A DNA stretch of 64,000 nucleotides, taken from NCBI GenBank assembly GCA_019671005.1, contig CM033744.1:7406208-7470207 (forward strand). The letters are read 5' to 3'. The notes under the pieces are model-generated. The model worked only from the letters and a program-made list of their open reading frames with translations, searched no databases and had not been told where the DNA came from. The translations under genes were made by a program, and so were the position numbers. This document shows positions 10,558 to 22,595 of the stretch, piece after piece; positions within the stretch are counted from its first letter, which is position 1, and every line of letters begins with the position of its first letter. The stretch comes from Hibiscus mutabilis (lineage: Eukaryota; Streptophyta; Magnoliopsida; Malvales; Malvaceae).

Positions 10558-13500
10558 CTATTCCTCCATTCCAAGTTGATTCTCAGCAATATCTCCACCC
10601 AAGACAGAAGAATTGTCGATCTTGATGTGATCGGTAAAATCTTCATCTTCAGGTGTTTCTTTGATGCTTTCCGGTTTGGTGAAGACAGCATCAGGGTTTA
10701 CAGATTCTGAAGCAACCTCAGAACTTGTTACACCATGCCCAATCGGTGTCTTTGTGATGTTATCCCCGTTGTCTTCCACAACCAAATCCACACTACCAGA
10801 CATGCTTCCATCTGTTTTCGTATCCATGGTAGTATGCTCTTTTCCTGAATCAGCATTCATATCAAGAGCAGAGTCAACATCCTCCGAGGAAGGTGCAGGC
10901 TCTGAAAGTCCTAAGCTTGGAACAGCACCTTGACTTGCTGCAGCCTCAGATGGCTCAAGAGCATGATCCTTCTCAGCTGCCTCCTCTTGTCTTTGTGCTT
11001 GTACTCTGTATTTATCAATCAGCTTTTGTATCCTTTCCATCTCGGCTAAGTGATTTCCATAGCGTCTTTGTAAGGTTTGTTCAAGTTCCTTCTGCTTCTG
11101 AACTTCCTCTCAGAGACCATTTATCCTGTGTGATGCTGCTAGCTGCTCCTGCTTTTGTAATGCTTGAAAACACTCTAGTTCTGTTCCTGTAGAATCTATC
11201 TGCTTAACGGTAGACTCAATCTGACGCCAAATGGTTGCAGCCCGTCTCTTACAAATGAATATTCAGTTGTTTAGTTCAAAAGGAACTACAATTTCAAACA
11301 AGATCCCTCACTAAAAGTATGATGCAGCATTATAGATAACTGAAAAACCAAACAAAAATAAACAAAAACACAGATCTTAAGGCACCCAATTTACTGGATT
11401 CAGACACAAAGAAAACACACATAAAGACTTTTGTAAATGTTATTAAACACTACCGGAATTGTTTACTCGATTCAGACACATTTAAACAAAACATGCTGTA
11501 TAAAGACTTACGTATATGTTATTAAGCACCAGGAATATCGTTTACTTGGATTCAGACACATATAAAGAAAACACACTGCATGAAGGACAAAAGTTCTCAA
11601 GAAAATCTAATACTAACAGAAATTGCATAATAGAGATTATATAGCATGCATGATAAAATTTTCAATTAAAATCAACATGATGGTGTCTAATGATGCACCT
11701 CATAACCCTGTGTGAGAACACTATACTTCTTCTCCATGCCTTCTGCCTTTGACTTATCATTGTCCATCTTCTTTTCACATTGTCAAATTCAGTTTGCAGG
11801 GCTGAAAGTTTCTCAGCATTTCCAGCAACACTTGATAGACCATAAGCATGACGTGTAGGGAAGTATATGAGATCATTTAAGCAAGTATTATGTGCTTCAA
11901 CAAAATAATCAAGAGATTCATTTTCGTGTCCCATTGCCACTCGAAGATATTCAGCCTCTTCCTTTATCCAGGAATCAGCCTGCCAAGAAAAATAAGGCAA
12001 TTTGTCGGTTTGCAAAAAAGACTCATCATCATTTACACTCACATGTCATTATTAAAAATTCGAGGATCAAAAGAAAAAGAATCTCAGCATCATGCTGACA
12101 GGGAATTGAATCTGAAAGTGAGTAGTAGTTGGTATTCAGCAGATAGAGTTTAGAGTACAAGACCTTACATGTTGTGGAACAAGATAAAGATAGCAATAAT
12201 TACAGGCACCAAAATATTAATAAGGTCAAATCAAATGAAAATCACTTTTGCATTTCTCATATGAGATTTTAGGTGGTTTGAACTCCATGGCCATTTGCAT
12301 CCACCACTGGTTTACTACAAGCTCAACTCAACTCAATAACAAGCACTAAATGACAAATTGTTACAGTAACAAGAAATTGTGAAGTACGATGATAATGTTC
12401 TCTGAATCTACTACGGTTTGGAAGCATAAATTGCATATAAACGAAAGAAATAAAGGCAACATAATCAGTGAAAAGAATGACAAACCTCTTTCATTTCAGC
12501 TTCTTCAAAATCTTCAATACTAGGAACAGATCCATTACTGGAGCGCTTGGAACCCTTTCTCTTCCCTTTATTAGCCTTTTCATCAAGTGGATATTTAGCA
12601 TTGTCGTGCTCCAGCAATGACAGAAGCTCATTTCTTATCATTTTCATCAGCCTGCTCAATTAGAGTAGGAGGAACAAAGGAACTTTTGTCTCCATCAGTC
12701 CTCATCAAAGAATCTCTAATTAGTTCCAGGGATGCACTAGGAGGTCTTGGAAGCTCCCTCTGCAACACTTTCGATCTCTTCTTAAGCAGTGCCTGGTGTC
12801 GTGCTTCTTCCACAGCCCATCCTATCAGACATGTCTTCTTCAATCCTCTCCTCCGGTTCTTCACTTTCCTCTGGGGGTGGTTGAATGACTATTTGGTACT
12901 CATTCTTCGGCTGTGGAAGACTACCAAGTCCAGATCGCAAGTTCCTTCTTACATCAGCTTGTCTTCGTTGCTCAAGCTTGGCACTGTCATGTAGATCCAT
13001 CTCTTCGTTTATGTGGAGCTCATCCCTGACGGGAGTTCCCTTAGGGGTCAAACCAAAAGAATAGCCATCCCTTGATGGTGTCATTCCAATTCTAGGAGTA
13101 AGACCTGCACCTCCAGGAGTTGCTGCAGGAGTCAACAGTGGATTAGGTGTTTGGACCTGTGATTTAGGAGTGACCCCTGAGAAATCTGAAGGGTGCAGCT
13201 CTGGGTTTTCTACATCAAGCAAGGGTGTCCGAGACTCTCTCAACCTAGCCAAATTTTGAGCTTCCATCATGATAGCATCACCTTTTCCATCAGGTGTTCT
13301 TTGTGGGGTCCGTAAAGGTGTCATTCCCTGCCGTGGTGTCTGGGAATAATTTGCAAGAAGAACTACATTAGCACCACTCCCTTCAGCCAGTTCCTCATTC
13401 CCAGCAAGAAGATCGCTGGCATATCCCATCTTTGCGATCTCCTCCAATTCATGATTGGAAATCTGAGGTTCTTGTAGCATAAGTTTGGATCTCTTCCTCA

Positions 13501-15020
13501 CTGTTTCTGGATCATTTAGCTTGTTGGCCTGCAATATTGCTGATGGCGCACCCTGCCTCTATGTTATTTTATTTTTTTGCAATATCCTGCTTCCTTAACT
13601 GTGCTTCTATATCAACTCTTCTTTTTCCCTCAAGTTCTTCGATGGTTGTCGGGAACTTAGGCTGTTCCACAGGTCTATCCTCATCAGCAACATCATAAAA
13701 TCCCGGAGGAGGCCTCTTCTCAAAGGGAATTTCTGCATTATAATCAATTCCCTTTCTTTTCCTCTTCCGATGCCTTGTATCAATTCCAGCAGCCTTAAGT
13801 TCCCTCCTTTTCTGCAAAGATGCAAGCCTCCTGGCCTCTTCAAGCTGTTTCTCCCTAGCTTTCCTCTTCGCCTTCTTACCCCTAGTATTAGCTAACCGAG
13901 CTCGAGCTTCAGAAAGCATTTCCTTCTCATCCTCATCCATATCAACAGGATCTGGACGTGCAGGCTTTGACTCAGGGTTAGGGTCAATCTCTCCCGGACG
14001 TAATTTCCTGGGATCATCACCAGGCTCATAATTTTCATCTCTAGCACAAGCTGCATCAAGGAGTTTCTCATATCGCTCAAGACATTGAGATGGAGTCCGA
14101 CCAACAATTGGAGCAATTGTTCTCCATTGAGTTGGCATAAGCTTCGCCAGATGAAGCAGTTTTTCATCCTCTTCTCTAGTCCACTCCGTCTACATATACG
14201 CAAAAAGCCAATTTATGACTTCAAAGTTCTTATTAACAGAACTGAATAGAAAAAAAAAAATTGATAACTTTTATTCATCAAAAGGAATAAACTAAAAACA
14301 CACCTTAATAAACCAACACAAAGAAAAACAGTAACACCCAACTTTCAGCAAGAATGCCACTGACAATTTAAGTACCAAAAGGATCCAATTACTCTAATTA
14401 GAATGCTCTTGGTTGTCACTTTAACCATTTTATTTTATGCTCCGGAAGAAAAAGCTGTATTCCGACATACAAGTACACAAATAGTAAGATGTGAAATTTT
14501 CTGATTGCTATTTTACATCCAATAATTACATCCAAATGTGGGTTAGTCCACATTTTAAATATTTACATACTTTTATCCAACATTATTTTGATTTTCTACA
14601 GTACAATTGTTGCTTTTTCTAACCAACTTTGAGTACCAAACAGCAAGTGACAATAAGCTACAATATCCTTTCTTTAAACTAAGCTTAGCTAATCGCAAGA
14701 AAAGAATCAAATAAAAACAATTCTAATGTAGCTTAGCTACTCTAAATCACCGGAAAAACCCCAACGTTCACGGCAGAATTCATTACAAATCGAAATGTTG
14801 AATGCTTCAATACCCATAACTGATTTGGTTAATTAAGAAGAAACCCAAATAAGCTATCCGATACTAAACAATTTAAAATTTCTATCAAAACTCGTTTTTA
14901 AAAACAAATCCATCTTAATAGCCTAAAAACAAATCAAAATAGAAAGAAATGTACCTTTTTGACGGAAGGGTCAAGCCATTCATACCAACGAGCCTTACAT
15001 TGCTTAGCAGATTTGAACTT
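10558..15020 (-). pseudogene. CDC5: CDC5-like MYB splicing factor, truncated duplicated pseudogene
   Basis: CDC5 is a nuclear MYB-domain protein of the Prp19/MAC spliceosome-associated complex. Recognisable exons on the minus strand are about 15020-14955 (end of MYB repeat 1, ...KARWYEWLDPSVKK), 14189-12486 (MYB repeat 2 with TEWTREEDEKLL, the RGKKAKRKAREKQLEEARR basic stretch, the TP-rich middle), 11979-11699 and 11247-10558 (coiled-coil C-terminus). GT-AG borders are kept, e.g. exon 1 ends AAG|GTAC. The start codon and most of MYB repeat 1 are missing; sequence beyond 15020 is repeat DNA. Breaks: an extra A in the run at 13572-13578, TAG at 13561-13559, a small deletion near 12815-12825, an extra base near 12645, a missing base near 11770, and TGA at 11112-11110. 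Because introns remain, it arose by DNA duplication, not retrocopying. A functional copy is expected elsewhere. Sequencing errors cannot explain all lesions plus the lost 5' end. Confidence 0.92.
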
Positions 15021-15130
15021 GAGAGAAGAAAATGAAGAAGAAATAAAGTTAAAAATGAGAGCGGATTAAAAGTTGAGACCTCAATTAAAGTTTTAAAAGT
15101 TTGGTGACTATATGTGTATTTCACCTAAAA
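15021..15130. repeat. Family B arm abutting CDC5 exon 1
   Basis: Diverged copy of 9403-9553 in the same orientation, sharing 'aaagttttaaaagtttggtga' and a terminus GTGTATTTCACC. Its start coincides with the point where CDC5 similarity ends, so it or a linked rearrangement removed the 5' part of the gene. Confidence 0.5.
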
Positions 15131-15290
15131 AAATAAAATGAACATGTCATGTTTTAAACATTGATTGGTTAACGAATTTTTTAACGGTAGTTACTACTGG
15201 GCACCTAAAATTGTAAATGTGTAAATTTTAGGCATCTATTTTTAGAAAAAAATACTTTAGGCGCCTAAAGTTCAAAAGAGATATAGTTAA
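15131..15290. repeat. MITE family A fragment
   Basis: Similar to the right third of 5419-6240 (AACATGTCATG, then 'ttggttaacgaattttttaacgg', then 'cacctaaa' phrases). It lacks the terminus. Confidence 0.5.
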
Positions 15291-15361
15291 CTTGAATTAT
15301 ATTTATCTTTAGACGATAAGAATTAATTTGAATATTTGGTCAACATCCAGTGAGCCAGGAC

Positions 15362-16596
15362 TGTTACGACACAAATATCAGAATTAATAAATATCTACGT
15401 ACTATAATTTAAATTGACTAATTACATGTAATTTTCAATTAAAATATTAAAAGTTTAATGAATGACAATTAAAATGCATGACATAGAAAACCGCAAAATA
15501 AAACTTAGGCCCACTAAAGCCCTAACCTAAAAAGGCCCAAATTATTGGATATTCAATTAGTGATCTAATTATTAACTAAGTTAAACTAAATATTAAATCT
15601 AAATTAATTTAATCCTAAAACTAGAAGGAAACCTAATAATTTATTGGTTATCTTGAACCATAATAATCAATTCAATTAATTTTAAACTAGAATCCCAATG
15701 AGCCAAGGAAACTATTTAAAATTAATCAAATTAATTAGTCATGATTTTAAATTAGGTGGTCTACATGAAATTTCAATTTTACCCCTAAAATAATTAAGAA
15801 TTGTTCAACCAATTTAATACATTTACCCTAATGAGCCAAGGGCGAATTTAAATGGGTTAAATTGATTCGAACCTATAGTCTAACTAAGGCTCTAGACTTA
15901 ATTTAAATTTAATTTAATTAATTTAAAACATATGCCCCAATTGAATGAGCGCATAGTTTAAATTAATTAAATTAAATTTTAAACTCTAAACTAATCCTAA
16001 GGACACATCCAAGCAAACACTAAAATAAATCACAACCAACAAACATAATAAAACGCATATCTCAAACGAATACATTAAACAAGAACACATATAGAAAAAA
16101 GCTTAAATAAATAAAGAGGATCATCAACAAGTCTCATCAATATTTTCATTAAATCATATGAATGATTACACATAAGTAAAAAAGAAAGAAGATACCAAAA
16201 CTCAAAGTATATGCTTGATCGATCAATCCACCTATCTTTGTTGATGGGGTTGAAAAGCATAATTTAAGGGTTTTTTATGGTTCGAATATGAGTGAGTTGG
16301 AGGTGCGGCAATGAGTGGCAGTGTGGTTTTGAGGGGTTTGAAAATGAGATGGAAATGTGGTAATTGAAGGAGAGTTGGGCAGGCGTGAATCATGCAATGG
16401 AAAATGAAAATGGAAAAATGGTTATTTGGGGGTGGGAAATCATGGCCGTTGGTTGAGAATGGGGACAAGGGATTGAAGGGGATTTGAATAATGGTGGAAG
16501 ATTGAGGGTTGGGCAGTGAAGGAATGGTGCGGCTGTGGAGATGAATTTGGTGATTTTTTGGGGAATAATGGCCGGCTCTCAATTGTTTGGAGGTAG

Positions 16597-16646
<50 letters not shown>

Positions 16647-16914
16647 AATAGGACCAATGAGGTTCAAGACCTTACTCACTAAGTAATTATCTAATAGGAT
16701 TCCAGCATCCATCCAACTAATAGGAGTAAAGCCTTAATGAAGGAGTAAGAATTTTAATTTCTTTTTTTATATTTTTTATTATATAAAATTATATGGAATG
16801 TGCAATGTAATTTTGGCCTTAGGGTATAAGGTTTTGGTTATTAAAGTGGGTGATGCGGATTGATCTTATTTTGAGCATTTTTAATTTAAACTCAGACAAA
16901 ATTTAGTGTCTACA
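15362..16914 (-). mobile_element. 3' LTR of a Tat/Ogre-like Ty3/gypsy remnant
   Basis: On the minus strand the LTR opens with TGTAGACACTAAATTTTG at 16914, directly after a purine-rich tract. The far end is placed tentatively at GTCGTAACA (15362) and is not certain. It encodes nothing convincing; the poly-isoleucine frame at 16440-16712 is a translated TTA repeat. Together with the gag fragment at 19248-19553 it defines one internally deleted element. Confidence 0.62.
16597..16644. repeat. (TTA)16 microsatellite
   Basis: Sixteen uninterrupted TTA units inside the LTR. Confidence 0.97.
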
Positions 16915-16928
16915 ATTGCCCCTCTTTG
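16915..16928 (-). promoter_or_regulatory. Polypurine tract
   Basis: GAGCAAAGAGGGGCAAT on the minus strand stands immediately before the LTR TGTAGACAC, the usual plus-strand DNA primer position. It shows that the LTR at 15362-16914 is the downstream one. Confidence 0.65.
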
Positions 16929-17119
16929 CTCATTGTTGTGAAACAGGAATAGAGCAAAGACCAAAGATACAAATTTTGTCCCATTTCCCTATTTGAAGAT
17001 TCTGAGCTGCGAGTCCTTAAATAGAACTGTTCGCCCTTCCTCTTCCTAAAATCCTGGTGTTGCGAGTTTGAAACTCCTCGCCTGAAATCCCTGAGCTATG
17101 AGCAACATCCTTGAGAAAG

Positions 17120-17800
17120 AATAAAGTCAAGGAATTCGAATTTCAATAAAATATCCTTAAGAAAATGATCGAATTAAGAAATTCGTGTTTTAAGAAAAAC
17201 AATCCTTTTAAGAAATTCGCGTTTTAAGAAAAATATCCCTAAGAAAGGATCGAATTAAGAAATTCGTGTTTTAAGAAAAATAATCCTTTAAGAAATGATC
17301 GAATTAAGAAATTCGTGTTTTAAGAAAAACATCCATAAGAAAGGATCGAATTAAGAAATTCGTGTTTTAAGAAAAACAATCATTTAGGAAAGAATCGAAT
17401 TAAGAAATTCGTGTTTTAAGAAAAACAATCCTTTAAGAAAGGATTGAATTAAGAAATTCGTGTTTTAAGAAAAACAATACTTTAGGAAAGGATCGAATTA
17501 AGAAATTCGTGTTTTAAGAAAAACATCCCTAAGAAAGGATCGAATTAAGAAATTCGTGTTTCAAGAAAAACATCCCTAAGAAAAGGGATAAAACGGGGAG
17601 CCCAAGTTTTAAGAGAAACATCCTTAAGAAATGATCTAATTAAGAAATTCGGATTTTAAGAAAAATATCCTTAAGGAAGGATTACAATTGAGAAATTTTG
17701 ACTTTTAGAAAAACGTCCTTTTGGAAGGGATAGAATTAAGAAATTTGAATTTTGAGAAAAAAACGTCCTTTTGGAAGGGATAAAATTGAGAAAAATAGTC
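17120..17800. repeat. Minisatellite of about 48-bp units
   Basis: About a dozen imperfect units built on GAATTAAGAAATTCGTG followed by TTTTAAGAAAAACATCC. The left units are nearly identical; the units from about 17580 onward are more diverged. The array lies between the gag fragment and the 3' LTR of the minus-strand element, where Tat/Ogre-type elements are known to carry tandem repeats. Confidence 0.92.
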
Positions 17801-19247
17801 AAATGACTGTTGGTTCTATGAGATCTATTTCTCCTCTTGTGAAGCTGTAGATCTATCCTTTTATTAATCTTCAAATGACTGTTTAAAATAAACAAAATGC
17901 TATGGTGATATGAGTTAGCATGCTCCTAACATAGGGATATCTAACTGCCAATGATGCATGAGCATATTTCGTGATGCAAAGATGCATGAATTTAGCTTGT
18001 CTTTGTTCTCTAGAGCCGATAGCCGTCATCTTGGGACTACAATCACTCATCAAATCTACCATAAACTTGTGTTGCTCATTCTCTATTCAAACCTTTGAGT
18101 TAAGTGGCCTCGGTCGTAATCAGAATCATTAATCAAGTTCTTTCAAGCTTTGCTCAATCTTTCATCTATTCTGATTTGAACTCTCATGCCAAAACTTTTG
18201 TTGTCCGACGGACATTGATGCCCCAACATTGTAAACTACCCCCAAATGCTCTTCATTATCCCAAGTGGTGCCCCTCAACTCTGGGCCTAATGCATTCATC
18301 TCTAAAGTAATGCATAGAAAACTCTTTGTGTAAAATATATCAGTTTTCTGGTCGTCATTTTAACGAATGATGCCTTTTTAGATTAACATACAGAACCTTG
18401 AGACCAAGATCTTAATAAAAAGAAAGAAAAACAGAATATGATGCCCCGGATATCAATTTACGATTTTCAAATTAGTTTAACACATAGAGTGTAAAATATA
18501 TCAATTTAAAAAAATTAATACAAGTATTCTTCCAATTGTAATTAATATCGTGTCAGTGCCTTCAAAAAGTCATCTCTGACACTAGGGTATTGAACAGGTA
18601 GAACACAGCTCCTTATTAGATTTGTTCTCCCCCCACAGCTCCATCAGAATGCTCTGAGACTTATTTGATCGTTCATTGATTTTAGAGATTTATCTCTGAT
18701 CTTGGGGTATTGAACATATGGAATCTAGTTTCTTATTAGATTTGTTCTTCTCCCCAACTCCATTAATTGTTCATTTCTTGACAGGTTTTTTTATTAAAAG
18801 AATTCCCACATTCAAACTGTTCTATTAGTCTTTCTTAGGAGATTTTCTCATCATCGAACATCATCGAATGAGTAGTAATCTTGCTTCTCGCGCTTTACCG
18901 ACCAAAGCGGACTGAGCGAAAGATCATACTTTATCGTTATCACAACATTCGATTAGAATCAATGCCACATCATGCATGTGATATCCGAGGACCTACGGGG
19001 GTAAGAAAGGGATATACATATATATGATTTCAAGGTCATTGCATGTTAAGCAAAATGCATTTTTTATTAGAAAGAAAACCCGCAAACATAACATATGCCT
19101 TTACAAAAGATCCTTGCTATCTTCAGGCAAGTGGTAGCAAGGTTGGTTCTATATATTACTTCAAGAGAAAATGCAACATACAAGGAAACTTAAACACATG
19201 AACTCCTAAAAAGAAAACCGGGAATCAGCACCTACCAAGAGTCATGT
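17801..19247 (-). mobile_element. Non-coding internal remainder of the Ty3/gypsy remnant
   Basis: No protease, RT, RNase H or integrase is visible. Two diverged direct copies of about 100 bp, each with 'ggtattgaac' and 'cttattagatttgttct', lie at about 18561-18650 and 18687-18760. The element therefore has lost pol or never had it. Confidence 0.5.
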
Positions 19248-19553
19248 TCAAAGCTTCAAAAGATCGTTCTCAATCAGATTTTGAACCTTGTTCTTTAGAT
19301 CCCCACAATTCTCCGTTGTGTGGCCCATGCTTCCCACATGGTAGTCACACACTGCATTAACATCATAATCGTCAGGATATGGAGGATTCTTTGGTTTGGA
19401 CTGAAATGGGGTCAGAAGTTTCCTTTCAACAAGCATTGGGAGCAAATTAGTGTATGAGATTGAAACAGGATGAAGAACCTTTGGAGGCTTTGTAGACCAT
19501 GATGATCGATTATGGTAGTGGCCCAGAGGCTGATTGGTCAAGTGAGGCTTCAA
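19248..19553 (-). pseudogene. Ty3/gypsy gag zinc-knuckle fragment
   Basis: About 100 codons. The C-terminal half contains CDYHVGSMGHTTENC, a C-x2-H-x5-H-x4-C knuckle typical of the gag/pol junction of Tat-type plant elements, followed by LKNKVQNLIE. The N-terminal gag body and everything of pol are absent. It is on the same strand as the LTR at 15362-16914. Confidence 0.75.
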
Positions 19554-20112
19554 TTATATCATTGGACCATTACAATTCCTTAACGTCATCTCATGTGGAC
19601 TGTTAAGATCCATCTATGTCATCGATTTTAATGGCCCAATTGTATGATTCTTCAGTGCTAAAATAATAATAATTTTTAATTCAGTGGTATAATCAGTACT
19701 AAACTTGAAGTATAGTGGTATTTGTGTAGTTTACCTTAAAATTTAAATGTAGCTGGTGTATTTTTAATTTTAAAAATCTCTCAAAATGACGATAAATATT
19801 TTCAGTTAATATGTGCTAATGTAATCTTATAGTAAAAATTTACGAAAAATATAAAAAATATAAAAAATATTTTTTTGTTGTCCTATCGATTTTCATGGCT
19901 TTGTCCTGATTAATTCAAATCAACCCGTGTCGCACACTTAATTTTGATGGGTGAATCTCACAACGAAATTTTTTTACATACATAAGACATCAAACTTAAA
20001 CATACTTAAGCGATATTAAGCCGCTTACTACTTGGATCAACCCCGAGGATGCTTTGATTGCTACCCATGGTCTCCCACTTCAGAATTAGAAGAGAATTGC
20101 ATCCCAAAATTT
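19554..20112. other. Unassigned AT-rich segment
   Basis: The phrase 'ggtatttgtgtagttta' near 19710-19735 resembles the end of another TIR element, but no partner was found. No gene is supported. Confidence 0.35.
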
Positions 20113-20121
20113 TAGTTTATT

Positions 20122-20475
20122 GGGTAAAGTTCACAAATAGTCACTAAAATTTGGTTAATTATTCAATTTGATAACCAAACTTTTAAGTGTTTCAATGTTA
20201 TCATTAAACTTTGTGTTTTGCTTCAATTTGGCCGTTGAGCTCTTAACAGATGTTAGGAAATTGACATGGCAGTTAACACATTTTGTATAATAACACTTTA
20301 GTCCTCCACATTTGCACATTCAAATAATTTATTCCTAATGCAAAAAATAATAACAAATTTAACCCTCATTATTTACACATTAGTTCAATTTGGCCCTATT
20401 TTTAATTAAAAAGAATTTAACCCTAAACCCTAAACTTCAAACCATGAATTCAAAACCATAAACTCCAATTGAAAA
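20122..20475 (+). repeat. Left terminal inverted repeat of the Pack-MULE
   Basis: Pairs with 22596-22979 with frequent substitutions and small gaps; best-kept blocks include ATTTGCACATTCAAATAATT and 'taataacac'. Confidence 0.85.
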
Positions 20476-20772
20476 TAGGGCCAACCCAATCTCACCACCA
20501 ATTTATGCAAACTCACCAATTTATGCATAAACCCCAATTTAGTCCTTCTGCCTAGGGGACCACCTATCACACTAAAATATTTATGCAACAAACCCCCACT
20601 CCCTTGAGAATCTGCAAACCCATCCCTTCCAACGAAACTATATTTAATAAATATGCAAACTCATCAAACCCTTTTTTACATGCACATATGACATGTATAT
20701 GCTATATAAATCTACATCACTCTTACAAGTTAATTTACTCTCAAAACCCTGACCCTTCAGTAAAATTATATA

Positions 20773-21028
20773 CTCTCTTTGTCCTATTCAATATGTCCAA
20801 TATTGATTTTTTGGATCAAATATTTTGAACTTTGACTTATTATTACTTTAAATTTATTATTGATAAAAATGTGAAAAAATATATTTTAAAAACCTTCAAT
20901 CAAGTAGTTTGAAAATATATATTTTATAAATTTTAATTAATTAAAATATTTAAAATAATTATGGTTAAAGTTGAAAAAAATGACTTTTAAAAAATCAATA
21001 CTGGACATATTGAATGAGAAAAAGAGAA
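20773..21028. repeat. Stowaway-type MITE
   Basis: Ends CTCTCTTTGTCC and reversed TTCTCTTTTTCT, both followed by TATTCAATATGTCC-like sequence, with TA on each side. This is the Tc1/mariner-derived Stowaway pattern. It is nested in the Pack-MULE. Confidence 0.8.
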
Positions 21029-21259
21029 TATATATATTAAGGTTTCTAGACAACTTCGGCCACCACTATTTTTCTTTTATTTTGTTTATTATTTCTTACT
21101 TGGCGTTTCTGTCATCTTCCACCCGGAGAAGTTATTTAATCATTTCCTTTTGTGTGAAAATTATGAAGAAGATGAGGAAGATGAGTCACTCGGCCTCGGA
21201 TCGTTACTCGAAGTTACAATAACACCTTTGGTTGTTTCCTCCGAGTACTATCTTTCACG

Positions 21260-21604
21260 CAGAGGCGGATAGTGTATTAGAGCCAATAGGGGCTCTGGCA
21301 CCCCCAAATTTTTGGGAAACTTGTATTATATCCTTGAAATATTTTTGAAATTTTAATTAGGCCTCTCAAAATTTATAAAATATTCTCATAAAATTCTAAA
21401 AGTTTTCTATATTTTTAATTTTGCCCTCAAAATTGTTAAAAAGTGTCATTAAACTTTTCAAAAAAAAATCAATTAGACCCTGACATTTAAAAAATAAATT
21501 TCCCACTAAATCCTTCAATTTTTTTGAAAAATTTGGTTAGACCACTAAAATTTTGAAAATTTTAATTAGGCCCCCTCAAACTATAAGGTTAAGATCCGCC
21601 ACTG
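21260..21604. repeat. hAT-type MITE (CAGNGGCGGAT ends) inside the captured cyclin
   Basis: Ends CAGAGGCGGAT and reversed CAGTGGCGGAT. The flanks CTTTCACG (21252-21259) and CTTCCACA (21605-21612) match at 6 of 8 bases. It interrupts the third cyclin exon. Confidence 0.78.
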
Positions 21605-21848
21605 CTTCCACAAGCTCAGCATTAACCTGTAGCAGCTTAGGATTTTCTCTTGCAAAAATTGGATATTTATTTTCCCACATTCCCATTCGCTAGTAATTTC
21701 TGATTTCTCAGTTTAAGATGGAAGTTACCTTGCTTAGTCCATCACACCACGACTCCCTCATGTTCAGGATTGAAAAGAGATAACTTCAGAATTTCGTTGG
21801 CTGCACAAAGTATCCCCGCCGCATCAATGCTTGACGATCGACACTCTA

Positions 21849-22306
21849 TAGGGATGGGCACAATTCGGGTCGGGTCGGGCCGTGTTTTTGGCCCACCCGA
21901 ACCTGACATCATACTTGAAAAAAATACGACCCGACCCGAACATTATATACTTAAACCCGAAAATGACCCGACCCGAGCTATTAAAAAATTAAATTGTAGG
22001 GACCTAATTGTAAAAAAATAAATTTTAAGGACCTAATTATAATAAGAAAATAATGTTAATGACCTAATTGTAAAAACTATATATAAAGAGAGATCATTAT
22101 TGCAAATATCCCTAAAAATATAAGAAAAAATTACACCATTAGTCTCTGGTCAGGTTGAATATTTTTAAGCATAAACTTGATCCGAGTCGAAAATACCCTT
22201 AATAAAAACCCAGCCCAAACCTAAAGTTTCTACAAAAAAAAAAATACGACCCAATCGGACCGAAACAGGTCAAAACCCGAACGATCGGGTAAAATGCTCA
22301 TCCCTA
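21849..22306. repeat. hAT-type MITE (TAGGGATG ends) inside the captured cyclin
   Basis: Ends TAGGGATGGGCA and reversed TAGGGATGAGCA; flanks ACACTCTA (21841-21848) and ATACTCTA (22307-22314) agree at 7 of 8. The G+C-rich 'gggtcgggtcggg' and 'cccgacccga' stretches form extra inverted blocks. It splits the second cyclin exon between FLE and the SSID segment. Confidence 0.85.
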
Positions 22307-22595
22307 ATACTCTAGAAAGCTCGCCTCTGTTCATAATATTAAAACTAATACAAATGTCAGTTCATACATATGCACGTAATTATATCAACCGACAGAAAGG
22401 CAATAGTGATGGTAAATTGGTAATTGTACCATTGACATTGGATAAAATAATATTCGAAGCCCTTGAAATAAAAAATCCCAGAAAAGTTCTTGTCGAATCG
22501 AGCTTGCATGCAAAGAAATCAATGAAACTGAATGGCGTTACCGATCGCAGTCTCCATTCCAGAACTGTCATCACAAGCTGTTCCATTCTTTGAAT

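Larger units (their letters stand above)
21161..22595 (-). pseudogene. CYCD: Captured D-type cyclin (C-terminal half), degraded
   Basis: Plant D-type cyclins partner CDKA and start the cell cycle. The capture begins at about 22595 with MEQLVMTVLEWRLRSVTP, continues through IDFFACKLDST and ISRASNIILSN to a donor at 22430|22429. After a 103-bp intron it resumes at 22326 with (E)ASFLE, then SSIDAAGILCAANEI and ESWCDGLSK, a donor after 21729, another intron, and CYRLM near 21630. The last part has KVL, LRVTIR and a serine run ending at TAA 21163-21161. These match the Cyclin_C region and C-terminal tail of CYCD1-like proteins. Introns are retained, so genomic DNA was captured. It is disabled by one-base shifts (before ESWCDG, after CYRLM, after LRVTIR), a stop after KVLL, and two hAT MITE insertions. 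Confidence 0.85.

Noticed and set aside
10661..10933. Plus-strand frames opposite the CDC5 C-terminal exon
   Set aside because: Shadows of the minus-strand coding sequence.
16440..16712. Frame with a long isoleucine run
   Set aside because: Translation of the (TTA)16 microsatellite within an LTR.
17120..17800. CRISPR-like array of repeats with spacers
   Set aside because: Units are continuous without unique spacers, and the context is a plant retroelement.
20415..20465. Telomere-like repeats (aaccctaaaccctaaac)
   Set aside because: Only two perfect units and they belong to the terminal inverted repeat, whose partner has diverged related text.
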